Positions 43,126-54,600 are shown, counted from the first letter of the stretch. The stretch is DNA of 64,000 nt from Apiospora phragmitis (GCA_038363925.1 JAQQWL010000009.1:2914001-2978000), one strand, 5' to 3'. Notes: a model not told the origin generated them from the sequence alone. Numbers and translations are program-made.

Positions 43126-45027
43126 TCACTTTGATTTCAATAGCAGAAACCCAGAAACTAAAGCAGGATGTAGATCAACCAACCTTACCCGACGCTTCAG
43201 ACGACAGAAGTGAGGATCTGCAAGGCATAACAAGCGGTTTTTGAATCTAAAGCTCCCGCCTGCCTGAACCGGCTCGATGTCATAGTCTCTGACCAGTTGC
43301 GCAACTACTTTGCAAGTCTCGAGGTTCGCCAAGTTGCGGCCGGGACACTGGTTGTAGCCCGTGCCCCACTGGGAAAAATGAAGTGTTAATAGGGAAGGGC
43401 TCGGACAACAACAATAGGAAGGGAGCGGCATGGTCACATACATGCATGAGGTATGGGGCCATTCCTTTGGCCTCTTCCGGATCAAGCCACCGGTCTGGGT
43501 TGAACGTGTCTGCGTCCGCGCCGAAGACCGAACGACTGCTGTTGATGACCCAGGAGTTGACGCTGAGGACAGTCTATTCGCACATGTGAGTATAATTGCA
43601 GAGTTAGGAAGCATGGTGGGCTCAGATTACCCCAGATGTAAATGTTCTGCCTCCAACGGCAAATCCTTCAGGCGGTACTATACGTGAGTATGCCGAGCCG
43701 AAAGCCGCATGACACCGATAGGTCTCTTTGATCTGCCAAAATTCCGAAGTGTGAGTGGTTGCATGGTATAGCCTTGATGTGGTAGGATTAACTTACGCAA
43801 GCTTGTAGGAAGGGCAGCCTCTGCGTCTCCACAAACGAGATCGTCTCCGACAGCTCGCCCCTATCCTGCGCCCCATCGATCTCGCCGCGCAGCCTCCGCA
43901 GAACGCACCCGCCGCCACTATTGACGACGAAGTGCAAGCACGCCTAGATCGTCGCGCTAGTGGTGTCGCCCCCCGCGCCAACATTAGCAAGCGCCGCGTT
44001 GCCGATCTCGGCAGCGGCCATGCGGTCCGGGTGGAGCGCGCGGACCTCGTCCCACTGCGCCATCATGTCGCGGCGCACGTGCGGGTTGTGCGCGCGGTCC
44101 GCGATGGCCGCCGCGACCGTGTCGAACAGGTGCGACGTCGGCTGCACCCCGAGCCAGCTCAGCAGCGGGTTGCCGAGCGTCGCGTGGTGCACCACCGGGT
44201 AGCGGCCGACGAAGCCCAGGTACGCGGCCAGGTAGCGCGCGTTGGCCACCGTGGCGCGGATGTCGTGGCCGGCCGCCAGGAAGCCGAAGGCGCGCGAGAA
44301 GGTCACTTCGCCCAGCACGTCGAACGTGAAGTACGTGATCCAGCGGTTCAGGTCGACGACGGCCGCGGCAGCCGCCGTTGGATCTCCCTGCTCCTTCTGC
44401 CGCTTTTGTGATGGCTTGGTGATGCATTCATCGAGTCGCTCCTGGAGGAGCCTGACCAGAGCGTCTACTTGCGGCTCCGAGCGGATGACGTTGGAGAGCG
44501 CGTAGCCGGCGTTCACGTTACGGCTCTTCCGAATGTGCTCTTTGGGATCGCACTCGGACATCTGGTTGACGTAGTTATAGTCGGGCAAGCTAAATACGGA
44601 ATAAAATTCGGTCTAAAGGCATATATGAGCTCCCCCTTCGTGAGTGAAGGGTAACTAGAAGAAAAGCTTGAAGCACCTTCCTGAGATGCGCCTGGAGGAC
44701 TTCTCTTGCGGCGTCTGGGTCCCCGACACTGACTTCCTTCTCTGATATCCGCACGAATGGTCCTGCATTTGAACCCAGATCAGTCTTGATTCCTATGTGA
44801 CGGGAGATCAGTATTTGCTGCCCATCATGTCTGCGATGCAGCTCGATCATGGACACATGTTGGTCGCCCTTGATGATTTGGTAGACCTGCCATGCACCCG
44901 TGAACGAGGCGAAGAACGGGCCTGGGACATCGCGGATCGGCGTTAGGAAGCGTCTCTTCAGTGAAAGCAATAGAATAGCCAATAACGACCCCGCTGCAAT
45001 CTGCGAGAACAGCGTTGAAAAAGCCAT
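43126..45027 (-). pseudogene. Cytochrome P450 with an in-frame TAG
   Basis: Five exons (45027-44677, 44612-43797, 43732-43631, 43573-43442, 43368-43126; introns 64, 64, 57 and 73 nt) give 547 codons. The N-terminus has a membrane anchor (FSQIAAGSLLAILLLSL) and RDVPGPFFASFTGAW. Exon 2 reads TEFYSVFSLPDYNYVNQM through to the oxygen-binding I-helix GAGGDTTSATI. The next codon (340) is TAG at 43,944-43,946, after which the same frame continues ACLHFVVNSGG. The K-helix ETYR motif (IKETYRCHAAF) and the heme loop WGTGYNQCPGRNLA, with Cys at about residue 475, are intact. The layout suggests the pisatin-demethylase-like group of fungal P450s. CAG to TAG is a single CpA-to-TpA change, as RIP produces, so the gene is probably recently dead. 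An extra in-frame 69-nt segment in exon 1 may be an intron that lost its donor. Confidence 0.85.
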
Positions 45028-45546
45028 GATGTGCTTCGCAAGAATACAACAGGGGCCACAACTAGAGCGCGTGCGAGTTTTGAGACACAGCAAGCGGGGA
45101 AGGGAACCAAATCCTGAAAGTTGTGTAACTATCACACGAACGAAAAAGGTCAAATAGCAGGTCTATGTGACCCATTCGAAATGCTGTGTGGTCATCCATG
45201 CCGATATCGTATATGCGTACTGCTGCTGCTCATTGGTGGATTGTTACGGGGATTCCAGATTAGCGATCCAATACAATTCGCCCAGGGAGCCGAGGTTGAT
45301 GGCACCCTATCAATATCGACTGAAATCGAATCAGGATCTGGATGTCGTATCTATCTTCGTCAAGTGAAATTTTCAGGTTAGAAGCGCATGAGAAACGATT
45401 CAGTAGTGCAAACATTGTTTCGGGAAGGTTAGTTAGCCAGTAATTATGAAGTCATCGTCATATTATACATATCCATATTAAATGTCATCGAGCCCAGATA
45501 ACTTATGGCTACTTACTCACCAGTCCATTTCAGTATATATACAAAC
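45028..45546. other. P450 promoter region
   Basis: No gene. It lies between the P450 start and the 3' end of the receptor gene, both on minus, with AT-rich sequence at 45,410-45,540. Confidence 0.5.
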
Positions 45547-46890
45547 CTATGCCCAAGCGGATGCCACCTGACTTTGGCCTAAATTCCGACATTCTTTGTC
45601 TTGCACAACCGTGACATGCGTGGTGGGAATAATCCCACCACCAAAACCCGCGTCACCGTCTTTCGAAGTCTCACGTAGACGATCCATCGACTCGGATCTA
45701 TCCAGCTTGTCCGGCGGTACACCAGTCTCGGTATCATCAAACACGCTGTCCTTGTTGCGCTTGAGCGGTAATACATTATAGCTTGAGCGAGGCCGTCGTG
45801 GGGATGACTGGGCCCTGTGCCCGACAGGGTACTGCCAAAGACCTTTCGGAGAAGAGACGATTCCTTGACGATAAGCGGCATACTGGGGGCACAGACTACG
45901 ATGAAACCGCACGCCATCTCCGCTGTGCACCAGAGTAGTACCGGCGAGGTGAAGAAGAAGACTTCTTTCTCGGCCGCAAGGGCAAGCGTGTCGGCAAGAC
46001 GGAAGACGGAGCAAACCACGCCCCTATTCAAGTCGCCCATTAGATCGTACGACTCACACCGTACAGCAGTACCGGAGATATTAGGTAGGTATGTTACTTA
46101 CAGCAGACCAAGGCTGAGAACGAAAGCAAGTCCGACCTTCTTTTGCAGCGACAGGTTCAGCGACCAGACCACCTTCTGGGGCAACAGCACCATGATGACG
46201 TCAGTAACGAAGTGGGTGCTAGCCGAGAACTTCTGTAGAATGGGAAGGGGGAAATATTTCGCGTTGGCCACTTTGGTGACGTCCCAGATGGCCTCATGAG
46301 GAATGCACTGCACATTCAGGAGGATGGTGATGACAACCAGGACTAGGGACTGGAGGACGACGATGAACATAGATCCCCACCAGAAGTAGTTCTTCCTCCA
46401 AGTACCAGGTGGCACGAATATCCGAGACTATTCTAGCGGGATGGCGATTTTGATGAGGCCCAGGGCGATAGAGTAGAAAACACCAAAGAGGAATGTATAC
46501 TGCCAAGGAAAATATTAGCTTTTCTGTCACTCGACACTCGGGAATAGTAGGGTTAATGTTTCCCACATACATACAGTGCCAGATCTCGGTCTCGACAGTG
46601 ATATCCCATGCATGTACGAAGTAGCCCGGGTATTGAAGCCACATCAAGTCGGCCCAGACGGCTGCGATGAAGACACCGTAGGCGCAGACGACCAATATGT
46701 CTTCGGCCTTTAGCTGCCTTACAATGACGAATCTGCCGTAGAGTCGGGCCGCCACGGCCAGAGTCGACACAACCAGCATAAGACTGACCGCCCCGAGACC
46801 CAGTGCATTGTTCTTGCTCGGTGGATCGTGGAAGTTGGAGGCCATGCCGTCCGGCGGCGGCAGGACCGACGCAGAGATATCGAGTGCCAT
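45547..46890 (-). pseudogene. PTH11-like receptor, inactivated
   Basis: Exon 1 (46890-46567) starts MALDISASVLPPPDGMASNF and has the first helices of the fungal rhodopsin domain (LGAVSLMLVVSTLAVAARLY, then GRF, and VVCAYGVFIAAVWADL). A donor at 46,566 and acceptor at 46,500 lead to TFLFGVFYSIALGLIKIAIP. A TAG then replaces the expected Trp of the LEWSRIFVP-like loop at about 46,430. Beyond it RKNYFWWGSMFIVVLQSLVL and VTDVIMVLLPQKVVWSLNL continue in frame. A TAA interrupts at about 46,098. The segment DTLALAAEKEVFFFTSPVLL then GFIVVCAPSMP follows, and a one-base frame change at about 45,840 leads to the tail RSSYNVLPLKRNKDSVFDD and IIPTTHVTVVQD (stop 45,547). Two stops and a frameshift make this a pseudogene. 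Confidence 0.7.
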
Positions 46891-48390
46891 GTTGTCAGGA
46901 ACCTGCTTGGCGGCAAAGGGGACAACAACAAGAAACAATGCGCAGTCCAGCAGGGCTCGGGCAGGACCTCGTCGACTTGAAACGAGAGGGAATTTACAAA
47001 CGCCTTCGAGATAGGGGTGGAGGCACTAGAAGTAAGAACAAACACCAACAGTCCAGTAGATTGTACCGAACTAATTGTCGGCAAAACACGGGAACAGCTC
47101 CATAAAGAATCATTTTAGATAGGTAAAGTTGTGCTGGGACAGCTCGTAATGAATTACTTAAGTAGATGGCAAACAGAGAGGATCATGGTCACCATGTGAT
47201 TCCCTCCTCGTCGCAACCGTGTGCTCCGTACAATGGAAACCCCAGAGAAGAGAACATACTACAGTACAGGCAGGGTACGACGTAGGCGAAAGGGATTAAC
47301 TGCCACGCAACGCTCAACTGCTATTATATGGGCTTTGAGTTCATAAAACGCCGGTGGGTGGTGACCGGTGGCCAATGGTCAGGGATGGCATGTTCCCGCG
47401 GGTAGAAATATTACTATATCGTAAAGCTCCTCCGGGCAGAGCGAGCATGGGGCGGGTAGGGCGGTAGGCAGGGCTCTTAAGCGGCCAGAGAGGAGCTTAC
47501 TATGTTCGTGGAGCCGATATCTTGATATATATAACGGAGACTGATCGCAGGGGCGAAACCCTTTAAAAAGGTCGTTCGATTCCAGGAAAGCAACATGGTC
47601 TTTGACACCGGCACATTTCTTGCCCATTGCATACCATCATGTAGTTCAGAGGCCTAACAACAGGGCCTACATGGGCGTCTAAGTGGGACAGCCTACCAGC
47701 CCGCCAGTGTGAGCCCTACTTACCCCAGAGCAACAGCGGCTAGCGGAGTACGGGATCCCTGGTCGATTCCTGACTCACTATCCCCGACGTCCCCCCGGAA
47801 GCATGAGGCCGGCGTGAGCCCCGCCCGACCAACCAACGGTTTGCCCCTGGTTTTCCTAATTGGGTAGTAGCTGGCAGATCGAAACAGGCCAGCTAGGCCC
47901 GAAGGAGCCCGGCCTCTAACCCGAGCGCAGCGGAGTCCCCGAGCCTTATCAAGTTTGGTTTCAGATACTGTTTACCAACGAAGTCGTCGTCGTCAGTCTG
48001 TTTGGCCGATGAAGGCGCGGATTTCCAATTGCAATCATTCAAATCTGCGGCATAGAGTTGCGGCAGAGCTGCTATGGAAATGGGCGAAGGATCGATTCCA
48101 TTGACTAGAATTGGTATTTGGTGACGCCGACAAGATTGTGATACGCCTTTAAGTCCCCATCAATGCAACACGTAAAGTATGTATGGACTGTGCCAAACCC
48201 AAGAATACCACACAATACTCAGTCATGCCCCATTAAACAATGCTGGGGCTTGCTAGGCGGGAAAGGGGATCCTCCCAAGGGACTGAGAGAAACCCCGAAG
48301 AGAATAATGCGCATGGAGCGATACTGTGTCGCAGGGCGCTGGCCTGGACGGCTCTCGCAAACTTACTATTTCCCCATGTCAAGCACATGA
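46891..48390. other. Intergenic, GC-rich island, no gene seen
   Basis: No supported protein gene. The stretch 47,640-47,960 is GC-rich and lacks long frames. A sequence at 47,758-47,768 resembles a tRNA T-loop, but no cloverleaf can be completed. The rest is ordinary. Confidence 0.4.
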
Positions 48391-49423
48391 TATCGACGAG
48401 GTCCAATCGATTTGGAAAAGGCCAAAGTAGCACCCCAGAAACAGTACAGAGTCGCAATCATTGTCGTAACACAGCGTGAACCCAGACAAGAAGAACACGC
48501 CATCCACCCCACGGGATGGGAGAACGACCCCGAGAAAGAGCGGTTCCGGCTATCGTTTTTCGACCCCATCATTCTCGTGGTGTACTGTCAGTTCGCCCTC
48601 TATTTCCGCCTCGATGACGCCCACAAAGACCAAGTAGGCGCTGGTACTGCAGCAGGGTCTCGAGAAGACGCTCAGCCAGGTGCGGCATTTGTGTGGCACG
48701 ATCGAGAAGGATGAGGGCGGCGGCTTCTCCTTCGTGAAGAAGCAGGCGACGACGGTCCGGTACGTCGTCAAGTGGCTGGACGGCCCCGAGTTCCCCTCCA
48801 TCGACGACATGGAAAAGATGGCCTTCTCCAGCAAGTCGCTGGGCGACAGCCCCGGTGCCTTCGCCCTCGACGGCATACCCTACGGCGAAGGCCGGCCCGA
48901 GTTCAACCCCAACAACAGCCCCATCAGCTCGGGCTTCCAACTCAACTTCGTCCGCGGTGGCGCCATGCTCAGCTCGCACCTCCACCACTGGGTCGCCGAC
49001 CTCGTGGGCTGGGGGAACTTCACGCGCCAGCTCGCCGACAACTGCCGCGCCATCTGGGACGCCCAGGCCGCCGGCGGCGGCGCGCCCCAGTGGCCGTTGT
49101 GGGACCCGGCCTGCATCGACGTCGCGCGCTTCACCAAGCAGCTGCCCCGGGACCAGCTGGTGGATGGCCCGGCCGTGGCGCCGCGCCACCCGGACCTGCC
49201 CGCCGAGGACCGGTTCGAGGCGGTGCTGTTCCACCTGCCGAAGAGCAAGGCCGCCGCCCTGAAGGCGCTGGCCCAGCCGGAGGGGGCAGGCTGGGTGTCG
49301 ACCTACGACGCCATGTGCGCCTTCGTCTGGCGGCACCTGACGCGCGTGCGCGCGCCCCTACTACCGGGCCGACCTCGCCGCCTCGGCGCCTTGGTTCGGC
49401 GAGTCCGTCGACATGCGATCTCT
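48391..49423 (+). pseudogene. BAHD-type acyltransferase, truncated and frameshifted
   Basis: This resembles fungal transferase-family acyltransferases of the trichothecene 3-O-acetyltransferase type. From an in-frame stop at 48,388 the frame reads LEKAKVAPQKQYRVAI, FRLSFFDPIILVVYCQFALY and FRLDDAHKDQVGA with no ATG start. One extra G at about 48,644 shifts the frame to VLQQGLEKTLSQVRHLCGT. The catalytic HxxxD is visible as SSHLHHWVADLVGWGNF at about 48,975-49,025. After MCAFVWRHLTRVRA one extra C (about 49,361) shifts to YYRADLAASAPWFGESVDMR. There, near 49,420, similarity ends before the expected DFGWG motif and the remaining sequence belongs to a minus-strand gene. The gene has lost its start and its C-terminal domain. 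Confidence 0.75.
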
Positions 49424-50626
49424 CTCATTCTTGCGTAGGAGCTCCTCCACAGGTCTCTGCCATGCTACCAGGAGGCTTTGCTTCATGAGGACCTTTGGTG
49501 GCCCGAAAGTGTCATCACCTTGTATCTTGCGCATCGTAAGGCCTGGCGCGTTCGCAAATAGAGCCACCAAGTTCTTTGAGTGGTCTTGGCGGACTGCATC
49601 TGGTGTGACAAAGCTATGACGATGTGTTATGTCTACGCACTCCGACCAATCAAAATCAATCTGCGGCCTTTCTCGTTTCTGACCCTTGGCCAATGGGCGG
49701 TAGTGCTCGGCGGTGACCTCAAAGCTGTCCCTGCTGCGCATCATTCTTTCCACCAGGGCGAAGGCGGGTCTCACTATGTGACTTCGTAGGGATTCGACGG
49801 CGGCCCGAGGCTCCTCCAGGTGTGCAAGGAACATTGTCAAATTATTATCGAGGTCGGAGGTTAACTTGTATATTTCTTTCTCGCGGTCGGAATGATATAG
49901 TGGCGTCTTGGTCCAGGCGTAGTAGGCTTGTGCTTTCCAGGATCGTACAGCATATAGGGGCTCACCCTCCTGCTTCAAGGAATGTTCTTGCTCTTCGGTG
50001 AAATTGACCAGCGCCTCAGAAATGCCTCGTAGCCCGTTGTGAAATATGTTCTGGGTGATCCAGTGGAGTATACAGGCATGTACAACATCCTCCCCAGTCT
50101 CGGGGAGATGGGCTACGAGGTTCAGGTCTGGGTCATCCTGTACCATACAAATAACCCCTTCGAAATAATTATTTCGGGCAAAACTCAATGCTTGTTTTGA
50201 GTACGTATCGGTGGTGAATATTGGAGTGATATGTTGACCGATCCAGTGATCTACTGATCCAATGATTTCCTTCAACTCCTGCGCGTACATGGTTAGTACC
50301 GCAGATTGTGGTCGCCAGTAGATATGTATGTATGAACTTACGCTACACGCAGCATTCTCTGCGAGGAGCTCTCGGTTTTCTTGCATGCAAAGAAGGTGTT
50401 TCTGTGTTCCCGAAAGCTCGTTCCGAGTCTCTGTAAGATCCTGCTGAAGTCTGCGTGTTTCGCATTTGGCATCAGCCATTGCTTGGCGCAGCTGGTGCTT
50501 CTCGTTCTCAATTTCCTTCTCAATTTCCATAGCCATCATTACTAGCTTCGACTGCCCGACTCCGTAGTCGTCGATGGTTGGGAAAGTCGATCTTGTGGTT
50601 CCACCGTCCTCAATAACCATATCCAT
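49361..50626 (-). CDS. Coiled-coil protein, family not recognised
   Basis: Two exons (50626-50342 and 50278-49361, 63-nt intron GTAAGT...GCAG) encode 400 residues. The ATG at 50626 is the first in frame in a plausible context. Residues about 35-95 form a strong coiled coil (MAMEIEKEIENEKHQLRQAM, RRLQQDLTETRNELSGTQKH). The rest is helical and mixed (ELKEIIGSVDHWIGQHITPI, YFEGVICMVQDDPDLNLVAH, RSWKAQAYYAWTKTPLYHSD). Such coiled-coil proteins occur as multi-copy families in some Sordariomycetes, but I cannot name a function. The last about 20 codons (from RMSTDSPNQ to the stop) lie antisense to the acyltransferase remnant, so the original C-terminus may have been replaced at a junction near 49,420. 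The intron length is divisible by three, so it could also be read through. Confidence 0.6.
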   Translation of the reverse strand: MDMVIEDGGTTRSTFPTIDDYGVGQSKLVMMAMEIEKEIENEKHQLRQAMADAKCETRRLQQDLTETRNELSGTQKHLLCMQENRELLAENAACSVSSYIHIYWRPQSAVLTMYAQELKEIIGSVDHWIGQHITPIFTTDTYSKQALSFARNNYFEGVICMVQDDPDLNLVAHLPETGEDVVHACILHWITQNIFHNGLRGISEALVNFTEEQEHSLKQEGEPLYAVRSWKAQAYYAWTKTPLYHSDREKEIYKLTSDLDNNLTMFLAHLEEPRAAVESLRSHIVRPAFALVERMMRSRDSFEVTAEHYRPLAKGQKRERPQIDFDWSECVDITHRHSFVTPDAVRQDHSKNLVALFANAPGLTMRKIQGDDTFGPPKVLMKQSLLVAWQRPVEELLRKNERDRMSTDSPNQGAEAARSAR

Positions 50627-50949
50627 TGAGCTGGAGTCATGGTCTTGCTCAACCCGTCGAGCCCCCACTGAAAGATTGCCCCTTGAATTTCATCAGTGTC
50701 TGTATCTATAATAACGGGAATTGTTCGACTTACAGTGGCTTAGCAATGCCCGAGTTCGGAATTGACGGCTCATGAGGCTCACTGGGATGCGGCCCAGGGA
50801 CAACAGGGAGTTATCTGCTCGGCAGATGAACTTGACCGATGATATCCAGTTGAGCCCGAATCGCGGAGGAAATATGCCGTTGAAGATGTATCTATATGCA
50901 GTCAGATAATAATACAGTTGGAATATAGCAGAGTTGGAGCATAATATAC

Positions 50950-51120
50950 CTGTTGCTCTTGGTGGTAATCCATGTCGCTGATTGGATGTTCTGGCCTTAT
51001 TATGCTGACCTCCCCATCGACGTACTCGTCGGAGAAACTTGCGTATGCTGTACCGGCACATTGGGAGTTGTGTTTTGCGTACCTCAAATGCTTGGCTGGG
51101 GGTGTGGGGGTATCAACCAT
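50950..51120 (-). CDS. Possible upstream exon or small protein
   Basis: An ATG at 51120 opens 57 codons (MVDTPTPPAKHLRYAKHNSQ and onward) that end at a good donor, CAG|GTATAT, at 50,949. It could be the first exon of the coiled-coil gene, but the next plausible exon (50,890-50,740) is interrupted by a TAA in the required frame. That stop, AGA TAA CTC, is again one change from CAA. The link is unproven. Confidence 0.3.
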
Positions 51121-51659
51121 GTATGATGATTCTGTGTACTCGGTTATAAAAGGTCAATCTTTCGACAACCTGCCAGTAATGGCTGGAAAGTTTCCCTTTC
51201 AACCTCCATAGCAGTGTTGTATATTCATGATGTCTTTGGTTACCAGAACCCCTCTTTTTATTTTCTGCTACTTGTTTTTGCTTGATTACCTGTTTCTTTT
51301 AATCCACTTATTTGCACCCATTGTTGTAATAATATATCTACATCTTGTCCATTGGGCATCTGAAGGCTATGGAAACGCAAAGATGTCCAGGTTCAATGTT
51401 CGGGCTTACTGTGATTCACTCTTCTGCTACCCGAAAGATTCTAAAGCCGACCACCAATGACCCTTGGGCGGATATCAACCAATAAACGTCGCTCTCTAGA
51501 CACACCATATGCATTTAATTGATTCATACCTTTCAGACATGTCCTCCATGTCTCATGTCCAAGCTCATAGTCGAGTTAAACTCTTTGAGATCACCTGACA
51601 TAAGAATCAAAGACAACATCCTTTCCTTTCGAGACCATTTTTTTTAATCTTAACAATCT
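51121..51659. other. Boundary between genic DNA and RIP block
   Basis: No gene. Composition falls to AT-rich after about 51,640. Long T-rich tracts appear at 51,640-51,660 and 51,880. Confidence 0.5.
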
Positions 51660-54600
51660 TAGGCAGTGTGTGTTAAATAGGCTTTCTAATGCGTACGTAC
51701 GCTACGTAGGGGTTAAAACGGTGCTTATATTCTATCTGTCTCCTCTATTTATTAACTGGCGGGAAGCCGCCAGCGCTTATCTTCTCGTACGAGGGGCTAA
51801 TGATCCGTGCGTCGCACGTACGTAACGCCCTTTTCAAGAGGTGTTAAAAGCTTTTAGAGTAGCTATTTTAATATTAGTAGTTTTTTTTTTAAAGGGAAAA
51901 TCCTCCTCCTTCCTTTTTACTCCTTACTTTTCGTTTACTCGTTATACGGGCGAAACCTTTTAACGTACGCCTTTATTTATATAATTAATTTATTTGTTAA
52001 AATAAATTATTCGAGGGTTTTATTTAAAAACTTCTTTATAAAAGCGTCCGCTGGGTTATCTCGTCCGTTTATTTAATAAATCTCTATTATTTCCTTTTTC
52101 TTATACGACTCTCGAAGCGATATAATATCGATCATTAATCGCTTCTTATTTATCGTATTAAGCTTTATTAAATACTTATATAAGGACCTCGAGTTTATAT
52201 AAAAAATTATTAAAATCTCTTAGAATTTTAAACTTTATATAATCTTTTTAAGCGTTATATTTAATATAATACCGTTATTAACGCCGGAAATTATCTTATA
52301 TAACTTATTAATAAATATGTTTTAAATAACTCTTTTATATTTTATTAAGTTTTAATAAATAATATTACTTTAAATTTCGAATCGGTTTTTTATACGCTCG
52401 GTTTTTTAACCGAGCACGATAAGGTATTCGAATTAAGAAGTTAAGTTTTTATTATTTATAAATAAGCCGTCGGTAAAAATATATATCTTTATATATTAAA
52501 AATTAAAAAAAAATATATTAAAGTTTTCGTATTAAGTTCTCGATTTATTAAATAATTCGGGCGTTTAAGTACTTAATATTTTTATTTTTAAAGGTTTATA
52601 CCTAAGCTATGACTAATAGGTTATACGCTATCTCCGATTAATAAATTAAAGTAATATACACCCTTTTTATATATTAAAAAATATATTACTAATTTTAATT
52701 AATAATTTTTAAATTTATAAGCTAGAGTTATTTAGTTTATCTTTTTTATTAAAAAAAAAATATCGTACGTTTTTAATAAAATTTTTACCTCTATTAAATT
52801 TTATAGGCGTATTTTCCGTTAAGGTTTCTTTCGGATTTATATAAAACGCTATTTTTATTAGTTTTTTATTTTCTTTTTTAAAAAAAGGGTTTATAACGAA
52901 ATTAAAGGTATTATTAATTTATATAATAATAATCCCGAAGATTTTTAAGCCGTTATTTATAAAGAATAAATAAAGGTTATATATAAAAACCGTTATTCCT
53001 AAGTTTTATATATAGTATTTATAATACGTTTTAAATTAATATAGTTTAGATTTTATTAAGCCGTATAATAATAATACGATTTATAAAAACGTTTTTTTAA
53101 AGTATTAAAACTCGAGCTTTTTTAAAAGCTTCGTATATATTACACGGGTAAATTTATTATATAATTAAATTTACGCTTAAATAATATCTCGTAATTTCCT
53201 ATAAGCTTTAAAATTTTAAATAAAGGTCGGTCTTAATACGAGTATTAACTTTTAACTTATTCTTTAAATTATTAGCGATTAAGTAAGGATTTTCTTTTTT
53301 TTTTATATCTCCGTATCTTTAAATAATAAGCTTAAATTTCTCGTACGGTCTAATATTCTTCCTTTTAATCTCCTATACGAGCCGGGTTTTAAAAATCTGG
53401 TAATTATCGTAAACCTTCGGATCGAATCGAACGAACTCGAATACCTTTTATACGGCGAGGTTATTTATTTTTTTTATATTTAATTCTTAAAAAGGGGTTC
53501 CGGAGGTTATAATTATACTATTTTTTTAAAGTTTAACGGTTAAATCGTAATTTTTATATCTTTTTTAAATAAGGAATATCGTTAAAGAATTATGCGGAAA
53601 TAAATACTTTCGGGGTTAGCCTCGACCTTATTACGTGAAAACTTCGGGCTATTTTATAATAATAATGTTCTCTATTTCGAAAATAATATCGTCCTCTACT
53701 TTAAAAATAATACTATCCTCGCTTTCTGTATTTTTTATAAGTTTTTCGGGTTTTTAGAAATATAGTTTAATTTAAATAACTTAGAATTTTTTCGGGCCGT
53801 TTAGTATATTAATTTAAACTATACGGTTTTCGATTACGGCGATTAGGTACGGTCCGATTTATCCTTTTTTTTCTCGTTATATAAAAACCTCCGTATAAAG
53901 CGGGAGTATAAAAATATTATAAATATATAGTCCGCTCCGGGTATTTAGAGCTCGATTAATATTAACCTTTGTTCGGATCTTTTGTAATATTTTTATCGCT
54001 TTTTATACGGCTTCCGCTCTCGTTTAGATTTCTGGCGACGGAGGCGAACTCGTATTAATTTAGGGATATATTCCGAAGATAAAAAGTATTGGGACGAGCC
54101 TATCCGGGCCGGCAGTATTGTTTAAAGCTTTTACCGCTATTTAGAGGACCGTCTCTAAGTTTATACGGTTACTTAATTTTTTTTATAAGATATTATATAT
54201 TTAACGGAGCGGAGTATACGCTTTTTTAATCTTTTTTATTATTTAATAAGTTTTAATTAGTATTTATTTATATATAATTTTTATTATTTATACGTAATTT
54301 TAAAACTCTCTTTAAAAATAAATTCTGGGGTTATACGAGATATTATTTAAAAGGCTTTAATAAACGTATATTTAATATTTATAAAGCGTATTTTAAGTAT
54401 TTTATATATTAAATAATTTTAAAAATATAATTATTTAAAAAGATATATTAATATTAATAACGTATAATACGTTTTATTTATTAATATATATAATATTAAT
54501 AACGATTTTATAATTAAAATTATACGAGTTTTAAAATAAGAATTTAAACCGCCGTAATACCGGGTTATACGTTTAATATTAAGAGTAGAATTTCTAGATT

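Noticed and set aside
47640..47960. Possible tRNA in a GC-rich island
   Set aside because: A T-loop-like GGTCGATTCC occurs, but I could not form acceptor, D and anticodon stems around it.
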